A stretch of 64,000 nt of DNA, from NCBI GenBank assembly GCA_029532625.1, contig JARFXM010000009.1:4340001-4404000 (forward strand), given 5' to 3'. Positions 22,783-32,421 of this stretch are shown one piece after another. The notes below the pieces were generated by a model. The model made no database searches. It saw only the letters and a program-made list of their open reading frames with translations, and was not told the origin of the DNA. The DNA is from Lomentospora prolificans. Its lineage: Eukaryota; Ascomycota; Sordariomycetes; Microascales; Microascaceae. How positions within the stretch are numbered: position 1 is the stretch's first letter; the number at the start of each line of letters is the position of its first letter. The translations under genes and the position numbers were made by a program.

Positions 22783-24927
22783 TCATATCCAGCCCAGCAT
22801 CTCTAGGGAGCCCCTCGTTTCCATGCTGCTGAGCCCGCTGATTCCAAGAGCCCTGGCTTGCGTGCCACGACGTAGCCGCTGCAAGCCCACTGCCACCTTC
22901 CAGCTTTCTTCTTCGTTGAGTACAAAGAGATATCTCTTTCCTTCTTGGTCGCGAATCGTGGCTCGGAGAACGTGGAGACCTTTGGGTTTCCATTCTCCAG
23001 TCTGCCCCGACGGAGATGGGATGTTAGTACCTTTGAAAGTTGTTTCGCAAAGACCGAGGCGACAGCAGTCCTTGCAAGCACGCAGCATCTCCATGAGGTA
23101 GACGTCTGCATCGTCGCCAGTGAGGACCTTGGGTGCGCCTCGGTCTTGAAAACGCTGAGTAGTCATTTTGCGGAGGACGTTGGGGGAGCTGGCATTCGCA
23201 CCACTGGGGGTTTGGGGAGATGGAGTCAAACAGTGCGGGGGGCACCATACCTCGGCCTGCTTCAAAGTCCAGGCCTTGACGTCCCATTCGCGTTGCGGTA
23301 CACCCCTGACGTCGTCGTCGATAAAGAGACCTTCTGTCGTTATCCTCAGAATCAGTCCGTCCGTGACGGTACCGACGCCAGACACGAGCTGGCTCGCCGG
23401 CGTCTTGGCGAACTGATTCATGAAGAGATAGACAGCCTTAATAACAATCTTGTCGGGATCTTTGGTCGTGTACGGTCCGCGCATTGATGGCGGAGGCGAG
23501 GTTCTTGCGGTTGTGTGCGATGGTGCCCAAGACGTTTCGGAGAATTCTGAGAGTGAATTTTTTCTCCTGGGCTGCTTCGGTTTATCGTAGGGTCGATACG
23601 AATAGGTGGTGTCGTTGTCGGTGCCTGTGAATGTTTTGACGGACGGTGCTGGCGGCCGCTTCTCGCTGTTAGGACTGGTAAAGACGGTGGATGGTGCTGG
23701 ATTTGAATTTGGATGCGATGGCGTTGAAGGAGACGGAGGGGCCGTGGTACTGGGCGTTGGCTTCCCGTTCGGCCACGGATTGATCCTCTCCCCCACGCCC
23801 GAATAGGCGTAGGTACTTGCCTTTCTGGAGGCCTTGGCCTCCTCTTCTTCCCTCTTTCGCATTTCGGCAAGCTCTTTCTCTCTGGTTGCTTTCTCTCTGG
23901 CCTCCCTTTCTCTAGCTTCTCTTGCCTCCTTTTCCCTCGCTTCTCTTTGTAACCTTTCCCTTTCTAGTCTTGCTAGCCTCTCGCGCTCCAGCTTCTCCAA
24001 TTTTTCTCGCTCCACCCTGTCGATTCGTTCACGTTCCTCCTTTTCCCTTTGCAACTTTTCCCTTTCTCTTTGGAGCTTTTCTCTTTCCAGACGCTCCTGC
24101 TCAAGTTTTTCTCGAAGTTCCTTTTCGCGCTTTTCAGCTTCCATCCTCTCTCTGCGTTCGGCATCGAGCCTTTCTCTCCGTTCACGAGCCTCGCGTTCCC
24201 TCTGTTCCCGTTCCCTCGCCTCCCTTTCCCGTTGCTCTCGTAGTTTCTTGGCGGCTTCGTCCTTGCGTCGCTGTTCTTCCTCTTTAGCTTTTCGTTCCTC
24301 TTCCCGCCGCCTTGTCTCTTCCCGAGCTTTTTCCCACGATCCCTTTGGGGTTTCAGGCTTGGTCGTTCCGGCCCTTGATGATCCAGGTTGCGGCCGCTGC
24401 CAGGACGGTTTGGGCTGTTCTGGTCTAGGTGGGGGTGCTTGATTCGGGGGTGGCTCGCTATGTGGTGGTGGAGGTGGTGGAGGGCCTTGGTTTGGTGGCG
24501 GACCAGCACCAGGCGCAGCGCCGGGTGCAGCGCCGTGGTATCCCCCGGATGAGCCTCCACCCATGTTGCTGGAGCCGGTCGGCTCAGATCGAGGAGGAGG
24601 TGGCTTTTCCTGTTGTGTTCTCCCAAGGGCCCACGCTCCTACACCGATCGCTACCATTAACATGGTCATGCCCATATTGCCCATGCCCTGGAAACCACTC
24701 CACCACGTTTGGAACGCCGGTGCCATGCTTTGGAACATGGCCACCATTATCAACGCACAGGCGAAGCCGGCGGCGAAACTGTTGACATTTGGCTGTAACG
24801 AAGGCAGATACAGGAAGCCCGAGCCGGCCGAGTGCTGTGGTATCACAAAGATGTCATATTTTCCGGGGGGGAGACCCGAGGATTTTGGCACCTCGCCATG
24901 AGGCGGCGGTGGAGGAGGCTGGCTCAT
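22783..24927 (-). CDS. Unrecognised membrane protein: Pro-rich, two TM, long charged coiled coil, C-terminal domain
   Basis: Single-exon gene for 714 residues; I do not recognise the family with certainty. The N-terminus is Pro-rich (residues 4-9 all Pro). Two hydrophobic stretches at about 51-69 (SFAAGFACALIMVAMF) and 86-102 (GMTMLMVAIGVGAWALG) look like a membrane hairpin. A Pro/Gly-rich linker (103-195) leads to about 200 residues made almost only of Arg, Glu, Lys, Leu and Ala (197-400), a strongly predicted single helix or coiled coil. A Ser/Pro/Thr-rich linker (400-525) leads to a globular C-terminus from about 530. That part ends YLFVLNEEESWKVAVGLQRL, which resembles the last strand and helix of a PH-like fold; this is an inference. 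The architecture suggests a membrane-anchored tether or scaffold. It converges on nothing nearby and has its own 3 kb upstream region. Confidence 0.85.
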   Translation of the reverse strand: MSQPPPPPPHGEVPKSSGLPPGKYDIFVIPQHSAGSGFLYLPSLQPNVNSFAAGFACALIMVAMFQSMAPAFQTWWSGFQGMGNMGMTMLMVAIGVGAWALGRTQQEKPPPPRSEPTGSSNMGGGSSGGYHGAAPGAAPGAGPPPNQGPPPPPPPHSEPPPNQAPPPRPEQPKPSWQRPQPGSSRAGTTKPETPKGSWEKAREETRRREEERKAKEEEQRRKDEAAKKLREQREREAREREQREREARERRERLDAERRERMEAEKREKELREKLEQERLEREKLQREREKLQREKEERERIDRVEREKLEKLERERLARLERERLQREAREKEAREAREREAREKATREKELAEMRKREEEEAKASRKASTYAYSGVGERINPWPNGKPTPSTTAPPSPSTPSHPNSNPAPSTVFTSPNSEKRPPAPSVKTFTGTDNDTTYSYRPYDKPKQPRRKNSLSEFSETSWAPSHTTARTSPPPSMRGPYTTKDPDKIVIKAVYLFMNQFAKTPASQLVSGVGTVTDGLILRITTEGLFIDDDVRGVPQREWDVKAWTLKQAEVWCPPHCLTPSPQTPSGANASSPNVLRKMTTQRFQDRGAPKVLTGDDADVYLMEMLRACKDCCRLGLCETTFKGTNIPSPSGQTGEWKPKGLHVLRATIRDQEGKRYLFVLNEEESWKVAVGLQRLRRGTQARALGISGLSSMETRGSLEMLGWI

Positions 24928-27900
24928 GCTGCGAAGTTAACCTGCCTTCTTAGGTAGAAGTTTGGTTGCCTCGCTGATTCAATACGTATTCGAAGGAGGG
25001 AACAGTCTATTGTGAGGTTGTGGTAGCCATTGGCAAGATCGTTACGGAAGCTGGAGTAATGACCATACGATTAGTATGCTACTTGGTACCAGACGTTGCT
25101 GCAACTACTGTCCTCTTAAAGGAGTCAAGTTACCATGCTGAGCTGGGTGGGATACTCACAAGTAGAGAGGAAAACAAACGCCAGGCTCCAGAACCAATGC
25201 AGAATTCGGTCAGGAAAGGACAAAGGAACCAGGTGGAACCGTCAAAAATCCGCCAGGGAAGAAGAACTGAAGAGAAAAATAACTTGACAAGTGCTTAGGG
25301 AGTTGCTATGGTTCGAGATCAGTGGGTTGTTTTATCGCAAGGTTGGCGGCCGCCCTGTCAGGAGGAAATCTTGCTCGACGAAGGCTCTGCTTGCTGAGTA
25401 GTCGATATCGAGTGCTGCAAAACATACAGATGTGGGTACGATGGTTTGATGATGTGAAAATGGGGAATGAGGAAAGGGGGAGAGAAAAATCTCGTCGTTT
25501 TCGTTGACCCTGGATGTACCCTTCCGGGGGATGTTGTTTACTTCGTCTAAATTTGTGACTGGGCGGAAGCTGCACTGGGGCAATGCCAGCAGTAAGGAGT
25601 AAAGGCACCACTACTGATTAGGTGGGTGCACATCTGTATGCGAAATAGGAAAGGGTCATGGTGGGAACGGCAGGCGGGAGGGTGCCCCGACGAATGATTA
25701 AGGCTAGAATGGTTGGGCTCCGGATAATAGTCGTCACGCCAGCTCACGAGAGCCAGTACAATAGCGCCAAAGATTTCCCATTACAGAAGCCCCCAGTGCC
25801 CAATTAGTGCTTGCCTTTGCAGGGGTGTCCCGCCAGGCGAGTGGTGTGGTGGGGGCCACTGTTTGGAATTACCTGGACAGATATTCTTCATTCGGCGCGC
25901 ACGTATCCTCTCGCTCTCTCTGACGAGTTCATTCTGGTATTGTATTCCGCATCAATATCTACCAGTAGGCCTCCAGCTTCTGTGAAGTCAACCGGCCCTA
26001 GTCGATGTCGTTGAATAATACCTTTTGTTATGTATATCTTGCTCGCGACGTACTTCGTACCTGGCAAGCCTGGGAGCAACAAGCGCAAGGGTAGGAGCCG
26101 GTTGTTGTCGGTAGCCACCTTCGCCTATCCCACCCTCTGCGTGCAGTGCCAGAGAGGAGGGCCGGAATCATCACATTTGCCCATTTGATGACCAGATGAT
26201 GACCATTTCGGAGTATGACACAGCCCCAAACCACGCCAATCCCTCATGTACCGGAATGTTTTCCCCACCGCCAGCTCGGAAGATGCTCTTCTCTTTACAC
26301 CATAGCTACATCAGAGCTGCAAGACCCGTTGCCGATATGCAACCCTCAGATATCAACATGAACACGTGCGCCAGTTGAAAAAAAATTCGCCAATGCTCAT
26401 ACCCCACTCAAACTCGCATCGACGTGCGAGAAAGACTTGCTTTCGATCCATGTTGACGCTCATCTTCCTGCCCATCATTGTCAAGAGTGGAAATCCTATC
26501 ACATTATGAGTTGTCGAGAGGGAAATTATCCAATCCCCGCCGCCAGGCTAGTGGTTGTCTGCCCAGCAAATGCCCAATCCCCCCATACGAAGTAATACTT
26601 CCTGGACCGGGGGTCGCATGAGGTGGCAGCGAGACTGCGCTCTCTCCATTAGCCACCAATTTGACGGCCTTCTCTCGCCTTCTTCAAGGGTCCAGGCCCT
26701 GGGTGCTCCACCCTTTCTGGGGATGTTACCAATAGTAGCCAAGAGACCTTGGGGCCAACGGTCGCCATGTGACGTGTGAGCGCTCAATTGTTGATGGGCC
26801 CCATCTATTGGCAACGAGGAAGCGGTCTATAATACAGGACTTCTTTGGATGCCCCAGGACAGAACGCCCGGAACAGAGTGCTTTCTCTAATTAAGGTCTC
26901 GGCCTCCAATGTGGATTCAATGGTCACCTTTATGGATAGGAATTGGTGGAATTGATTCCAACGATATCGCTAAATAACCGCCGTCTGTGATAAAAAAGAA
27001 ATTTGCTTCTCTGCCGAGAAAAAAGTGGTGGGCAAACGGAGCTCCTCGCCCGCCTATTTTCCCCCGTCTCGACGCGTCGATTCGAAGCTTTCGCGTTGCC
27101 TAGCAACGCGACGGAGAGTGACGTAGCGACAGCCAACCAATTGATGAACTGTCGCTCGGGCTTGGCGCGCACGATTGGCACGAAACGACAGGCCCAACGT
27201 CTGCGATTCGATAAAAAGGAACAAAGAATAAAGCAATTGAGTGCGAGTTTTTCCTTCGAGTTTGATTACTAGTGCGAAGAAGATGTAATATGACTTTTGC
27301 CAGTTGTCCGTGACTGCGGGAAGCCTGTAGGACATGGGGAAGAAGAGGGGCAAAATGTCTCAAACTACTCGGTGTCCTGGAACCTTGGGTCGGCTGAGTG
27401 CCGGCAGCAGGGCGCTTTTGCTTTTCCCTGTTGCAGAATTGACAAGGGGGTGGTCCGGCGCGAGGTACCAAACAGTGGCATATACTGGTCTCAGGATTCT
27501 CGGTGGTCGGAAGGCTCAGTGTAGCGGATCTGGTTGTCGGAAACGCCAGCTTGGGAAGGGAAGGTCAGTGAAGTCGGTGATTCAATGGAGAATCCCGAAG
27601 GCGCCTCACACTGTGGCGTCCACGCGAGGATGGCGTCCCATCGTCGGCGGAGTGGCTCGGGAATTGCCCGACAGCGCTAAAATATCAGTCTCCGAGCTCT
27701 CCAGGGAGTCTGTCGAGCTCTCAAAGCTTGTCAGAATCGGGGTTTGGCAAGTCGGTTGAAATGATTGTCAAGTTACTCCGCAGGTATTGTATGCATAATC
27801 TATGTATGAATCCATGAATCCATGGTGAAAACAATATCAAAGTAATGGCCAATTTCCATCCACCAGTAGCACATCTACATGTAGGCTCGAATATCAAGAA

Positions 27901-28033
27901 TCCCTCTCATCGCGTAGAGCAGCAATTGCAGGCTCCACACGAATCCGGTAGCGAGGTTCTTGGTAACCCACCGAAGCCAAAGCATCGTCTCTATTACAAG
28001 CAGCAGTGCCCTGACCACGACCCCTACCACTAG
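24928..28033. other. Gene-free region with an orphan cluster of promoter-type sites
   Basis: About 3.1 kb between the start of the coiled-coil gene and the 3' end of VAM7. The notable content is a cluster of palindromic sites at 27069-27126, listed separately. Frames on either side (for example 27334-27759 plus, 141 codons, GTG/ATG-rich start) look random. No RNA gene was recognised. Confidence 0.5.
27069..27126. promoter_or_regulatory. MCB palindrome, RFX X-box and CRE-like site in a 58-bp cluster
   Basis: 27069-27080 is the perfect palindrome TCGACGCGTCGA, containing ACGCGT, the MCB core bound by MBF at G1/S. 27092-27110 is CGCGTTGC-CTA-GCAACGCG, whose core GTTGCCTAGCAAC fits the X-box of RFX factors (Crt1 in yeast, Sak1 in fission yeast). 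TGACGTAG at 27119-27126 is CRE-like. The palindromes are seen directly; the factor assignments come from known consensus sites. The nearest supported start codon is 2.1 kb away (24927, minus strand). Confidence 0.55.
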
Positions 28034-29140
28034 TCACAGGTTTCTCGTCCTATTCTTCGCTACCCGTATCTTGTTGCCCACCCGGTCCACGTCGTCACTC
28101 ATCATATCGAGCATCTCCGTCTGGCGGTCAACCTCGTCCTTGATGGCTAACCCAATCTCCTTCTGCCTCCGCACAATCGTCGTTAGCTGATCTACGCTCT
28201 GATCTTGCTCGTTGAGCACCTGCTTCTGGAAGGCAAGTAGCTGCGTGTTGTCTAGTTCTCTTGTTTGGTCCGTCTCGGGTAGCGGCGCTCCGATCACGCG
28301 ACCACCTGGTCGTGCGGCGCTCGTACCAGATGAGGTGGAGGCGCCTGATAGAAGTGACGCTTTGTCACCTCCCCAAGCAGGGCCATCTCGACCACCGCTT
28401 CTCAAGGCGCTCTGAGACGGAGATATCGTGTTGCTTAGCCTTTCTAAACCTTCCCTCTCAACCTTCGCAGCAGCCAGAAGATCCCTTCGCCGCCTGACTT
28501 CTCCATCCCCAAGTCTGCTACCGTCCTGAATGGTTCGCAGCCCATCAGAAAGGCTGCTTAGCAGTGTCCCCGCTTTCACTAATTCCCTCTTGGCAGCCGC
28601 GCCGGCCTCTGCTACGGCCGAAGTATTGTGTGACTCGTATGCTCCGTCCCGTTTTGTTAGATGGCTTTGTGCCGCATGCAGACACGCCTTCATCTCTCTA
28701 TGCATGTCCAACCACATTGTCGGGTCGGCGGCGCCAACGGCAGCCGTGCTAATCATGCCCGCAGCCGAAGCCGCTGACGCTGACGCACTCGAGCTCGGGA
28801 GCGACAGGAAGCTCCTCCAGGTCTTGGTATCCCTCCATCGCCTATCTGGGGACTCCGCTATCGCGCGAAGGTAGGCTTCCAGGCCTTGACGGCGCAGTTC
28901 GGTAAGTTCGGGAGAGGAAACGGTGGATTTGATCCATGATTTGGCCGGAAGAGGTGCTGGAGGAGGGGCCCCAACTTGGCTAGTGAGCGTAGAATGGAGG
29001 GTGGCGAAATCTGAGTATCGTTTCTGAACGACGAAGGAGCGGAGGGGTAAGCGGAGCGTGATGTTGTAAAGGGTGAAGGGCTTGGATTCGGTGTTCGAGA
29101 CGATAGTTGAAGGTATCGAGATCTCGGCCGGCGGAGCCAT
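28034..29140 (-). CDS. VAM7: Vacuolar Qc-SNARE Vam7 (PX domain plus SNARE motif)
   Basis: Single-exon gene for 368 residues. Vam7 is the soluble SNAP-25-like SNARE of vacuole fusion. Its PX domain binds PI3P on the vacuole and its helix joins Vam3, Vti1 and Nyv1 under HOPS control. The PX domain spans about residues 5-115, with the phosphoinositide-binding KRYSDF at 40-45 and PAPLPAKSW in the PPK loop region. The middle is Ala/Ser-rich. The SNARE helix covers about 310-365, with Gln340 in DEVDRQTEMLDMM as the likely zero-layer residue. There is no transmembrane segment, as expected. The length is close to yeast Vam7 (316) plus linker. The ATG at 29140 starts the PX fold directly. Confidence 0.93.
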   Translation of the reverse strand: MAPPAEISIPSTIVSNTESKPFTLYNITLRLPLRSFVVQKRYSDFATLHSTLTSQVGAPPPAPLPAKSWIKSTVSSPELTELRRQGLEAYLRAIAESPDRRWRDTKTWRSFLSLPSSSASASAASAAGMISTAAVGAADPTMWLDMHREMKACLHAAQSHLTKRDGAYESHNTSAVAEAGAAAKRELVKAGTLLSSLSDGLRTIQDGSRLGDGEVRRRRDLLAAAKVEREGLERLSNTISPSQSALRSGGRDGPAWGGDKASLLSGASTSSGTSAARPGGRVIGAPLPETDQTRELDNTQLLAFQKQVLNEQDQSVDQLTTIVRRQKEIGLAIKDEVDRQTEMLDMMSDDVDRVGNKIRVAKNRTRNL

Positions 29141-30729
29141 GGTCGCTGTACCTGCCTGCTTGTGGCTTCACTTATTTCAATCGATCAGGCTGTTAACTTT
29201 CGAAGGGGAGCAGGAAGTTGAAAATTGGGAATCAATAGGCTTCAACGAATAAAGCACAGAGGCTGGCTGGCTCTTGGTAGCCTAGTGAGAAAACCAATGA
29301 GTGTCGTTGTACTGCTGACAAACTCGATCTGATCAGTGAAGGTGGAATGCGAATGGGTGATCGTTCGTGTTGGTGATATCTGGTCGGTGGGGCAATGCCA
29401 GCTGGAGCCTTGCGAAACGGGTTCCTGGGGCGAGAAGGGTTGGGGGAAATCGGAGGGGGAGAAAATTGAATCACGATGAACGGGCCCAACGAGATTCCCA
29501 AAGAGATGATGGTGTAATTATGCCTGCGAGTATTGAGTCGACGGCCCTTAGCGTCCAGAAGTTGGCGCATACCTTATTCGGCGGCTGGACTGCCGTTTTG
29601 GTCAGGGGCAGGTGATCCCAGAAGTTGGGTCTCGAGTGACCGACTTCCAAATCGGACACTGGGGAAACCGATCCCGGCGGTTACAGGCAGCAGACAAAAT
29701 CAAAGCTGAAGCAATGCCACACCAACGGCTGAAGAATAAAAACCGGGACAACTCCTGAAATTAGAATGCGCCGTTCTTCATTTCGGGGTCGGGCTTGCCG
29801 GATGGCAGGAATATCATGTATTTGTAGCGGCCAATTTATGTACTTTTAACTTCGTTCAGTCTTCCAGAAGCACTAGCCCGTCCGGGGCCCGTCACGCGGA
29901 GGCTTTTTGCCTCACCAGCTGGCCAGCTGTGTCGCGTATTGTCGTCATCCATGAATCTAGCCTCCACGCTCTCTTCCCCACAGAGGCTAGACGGCACCCT
30001 AAGCTGCCGCAATTTGATTTATGTGATAATGATAGGAGTCTTTGCAGTCCCAAGGTGCAGAGATTAAATGACGGACGATCACCGGGCAGAGAGCCCGGCA
30101 GCGTAATATGTCTCTCGTGACACTTGTAGTTCTGTACAGTGCAGAGGAATATTGTAGCGAGCGGGCTCTTCATCGAACACAAGACCTAAGGGACCAAATG
30201 CCAACTCTTTAAGGACGGCGGCTAGTAGCCCGAATGCCGATCTATCGGAGAAAGCAGCCAGGTACATAGACTGACATGCTCCATAGGGGCTCGAGATAGT
30301 TGCCTCTTGCCCAGTTTTCCAATTCGAAGCGAAAGATGCCTTGATTTTGAAGCAGTTGACGAGGGAGCTGTAGAGGGACAAGAGAGGAATCATGATGCTA
30401 CTTAGCATGCATGCTTACGGAGAGTGAAGACAACGCCAAGAGCCGAGAAGCAGTTATAAGTCCAAGGAACCAGCGGTCGAATGCGCAAAACCTATTTGTA
30501 TTCTATGGTATAACTTAAGGCCGTGCGTATAGCTCCACCGAATCCAGCCATGACAGTACGGTACCAGTACCAGATCTAGACTCCTTAATAAAGCCTATCA
30601 GAACTCCTCGCCCAATGATTTTTTCGTCAACTCGTTGCTATGTGCAGCGCATCTTGCTCGCCCTCCTCTCATTATTCCAACAAGTATTTGTATTTTGTTT
30701 TGATTTTTTGGTTTGGGTCATTCGCACGT
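29141..30729. other. Intergenic, VAM7 promoter and EB1 3' flank
   Basis: About 1.6 kb. The right-hand part is the 3' flank of the EB1 gene and the left-hand part the VAM7 promoter. The longest frames (about 110 codons, minus strand) show no protein character. No repeats or RNA genes were seen. Confidence 0.6.
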
Positions 30730-31739
30730 TTAAAAAGTCTCCTGGTCGTCGAGACCGTCGCCTTCAGCAGGGATTTCGAAGCCCTCTTCTGTTGAGTACA
30801 GAATAGTCTGGATCTGCTTGATGAGGCCGTCCTCCTGTTTCTCCAGCTCGGGGTCCTCTTCGACGGCCGCTTGGACCAAAAGCTCGATATCTCGGAGTTT
30901 GCTGAAGTAGAAATCGCGCTCCCTCTCTAGACCGGTGACGGTTTCCTTAAGCTCGGCGTTCTCCTTTTGGAGGGCGGCGGAAGCGGCTCCACCAACCTTA
31001 GGGCGACCGGCAGTAGGCGTCGTCCCTCCTCGTCGGGCGCCACCAGCACTTGTGATTCGGGGAGCTCCACCTGTGGGCGGCATACCGCTTCCCTTTCGGC
31101 GTGCGACAGCGTCATAATCATGGTCGGGGAAGTTTAGATCCCAGTAGCGCTTGGTCCATTGCAAGAACTCGAGATTGTCCTGCATTTTACACTTGACCAA
31201 GGATTCGACAGGAATGGGCTTGTCAACGTTATGCTTGTTAAAGCAATCTAAATAGCAAAATTGTTAGGCACGATGATTGTTTGCGACAGTGCCGGGGATG
31301 GGCGGCGGCGAGTGGCGATGTGGTGTGTGACTCCGGCGTATGGGCTTGGGAATTGGGCTATGTAGATGCTCACTCTGTAGGATCTTGAAGTTTTGGATAT
31401 AGGCATATTCACTGTTGACGTTGAATTTGACTCGAGACATGGGAACGTCCATAAAGATACTGTCGAACACTTGACATAGCGCAGCTCTGCAATCATTTTC
31501 TCATCAGTTTTTGGGTCCCACGACGTGGCAGGCCTGCGGTTTGCTGAATCGGAGGTGGGGCAGCGCTTACCCGGTACCGCATTGTTCGACCTTGGTGATG
31601 TTAAGCTGGAGAAGCTGGTTAAGCCAGGCGACGAGCTCTTGTCTAAGGTGACGGAGTTAGCATGCACATCATCGCGCATCTGGGAGGCAGGGACGTGGTT
31701 CAAGATGAGGTTCTGGTCGACGTACCTAGATTCACCCAT
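30730..31739 (-). CDS. BIM1: EB1/Bim1/Mal3 microtubule plus-end tracking protein
   Basis: Four exons on the minus strand: 31739-31726 (14 nt), 31642-31571, 31486-31374 and 31247-30730. The introns of 83, 84 and 126 bp have GT-AG borders, and the protein is 238 residues. EB1 proteins bind growing microtubule ends through an N-terminal CH domain and recruit partners through a C-terminal dimeric EBH domain. The splices assemble the CH domain (about residues 1-110): MGESRQELVAWLNQ, CGTGAALCQVFDSIF, KFNVNSEYAYIQNFK, then NLEFLQWTKRYWD. A basic Gly/Thr/Arg linker follows. The coiled coil and EBH signature FYFSKLRDIE lies at 179-188. The end, DDQETF, is an acidic tail with a terminal aromatic residue, like the EEY/F motif that CAP-Gly proteins read. 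It is transcribed divergently from DRS1. Confidence 0.95.
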
Positions 31740-32421
31740 TTTGACTCGTTCAGGAGGGGTAGTAGCGGAGATGTGGAGAAAGGATTAAGGATCGAAGACA
31801 GTACGATTGATACGCGTAAAAGAAACAACCCGAGGATGGAGATGGGTATATGTTTGATGGATAAAAAAGACGCCAGCAAGTAAATCTGACAACACACCAA
31901 GGGCTTGGGAAGGATAAGTTGGAAGTGGAATGCCTCTATGATTTCAAGAACACCTTCCTTTATGTTGCCTTCACGCCTGTGAGAAAAGGCATGGTCACCC
32001 AATCAACGAAATAAAAATGGTGGGGTTGTTTATTATAGGGGGCCCTGTGCCTGACGTCGCCAATGGATTCTTAATAATAAGACCCTTTTAGAACATAAAA
32101 GAACATGTATCCTCGTACCATTTTGTCGCCTAGACCATCACGTGAATTGTGGAGACAGCTGCGGGTCTCAGGTGTCAGCATCCCATGTCTGGACCAGAAT
32201 CGGGGACGCTCCAAGGGCTCACCGCCTGCCCCACACCATGCGACCGCCAAAGCGGCAGAATCCGATTTTTTTTCTGTAAGTCCTGCCCCTCGGGAAGGTC
32301 ACTCGCAAAAACGTTTTACCTTGTCAAGGAGCCTACCTGGTGCATAATCGTCGATTATTGCTGCCAGTTCCTCAACAACCCGGGTAAGCACGACTATACG
32401 CCCGAGGGTGACAGCTTCAAG
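31740..32421. promoter_or_regulatory. Shared divergent promoter region of EB1 and DRS1
   Basis: The 682 bp between the two start codons must hold both promoters. The plus-strand frame leading into DRS1 stays open from 32149. An in-frame ATG lies near 32185 and a donor-like gtaagt at 32276, so a spliced DRS1 leader is possible. No specific factor site is claimed. Confidence 0.5.

Noticed and set aside
23834..24442. Plus-strand Ser/Leu/Phe-rich frame
   Set aside because: It is the antisense shadow of the charged helix of the gene at 22783-24927; the repetitive composition keeps stops out.
24334..24560. Possible collagen-like or mini-repeat region in the Pro/Gly linker of the coiled-coil protein
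   Set aside because: The Pro runs and GAAPGAAPGAG-like words are irregular and short; better described as a low-complexity linker.
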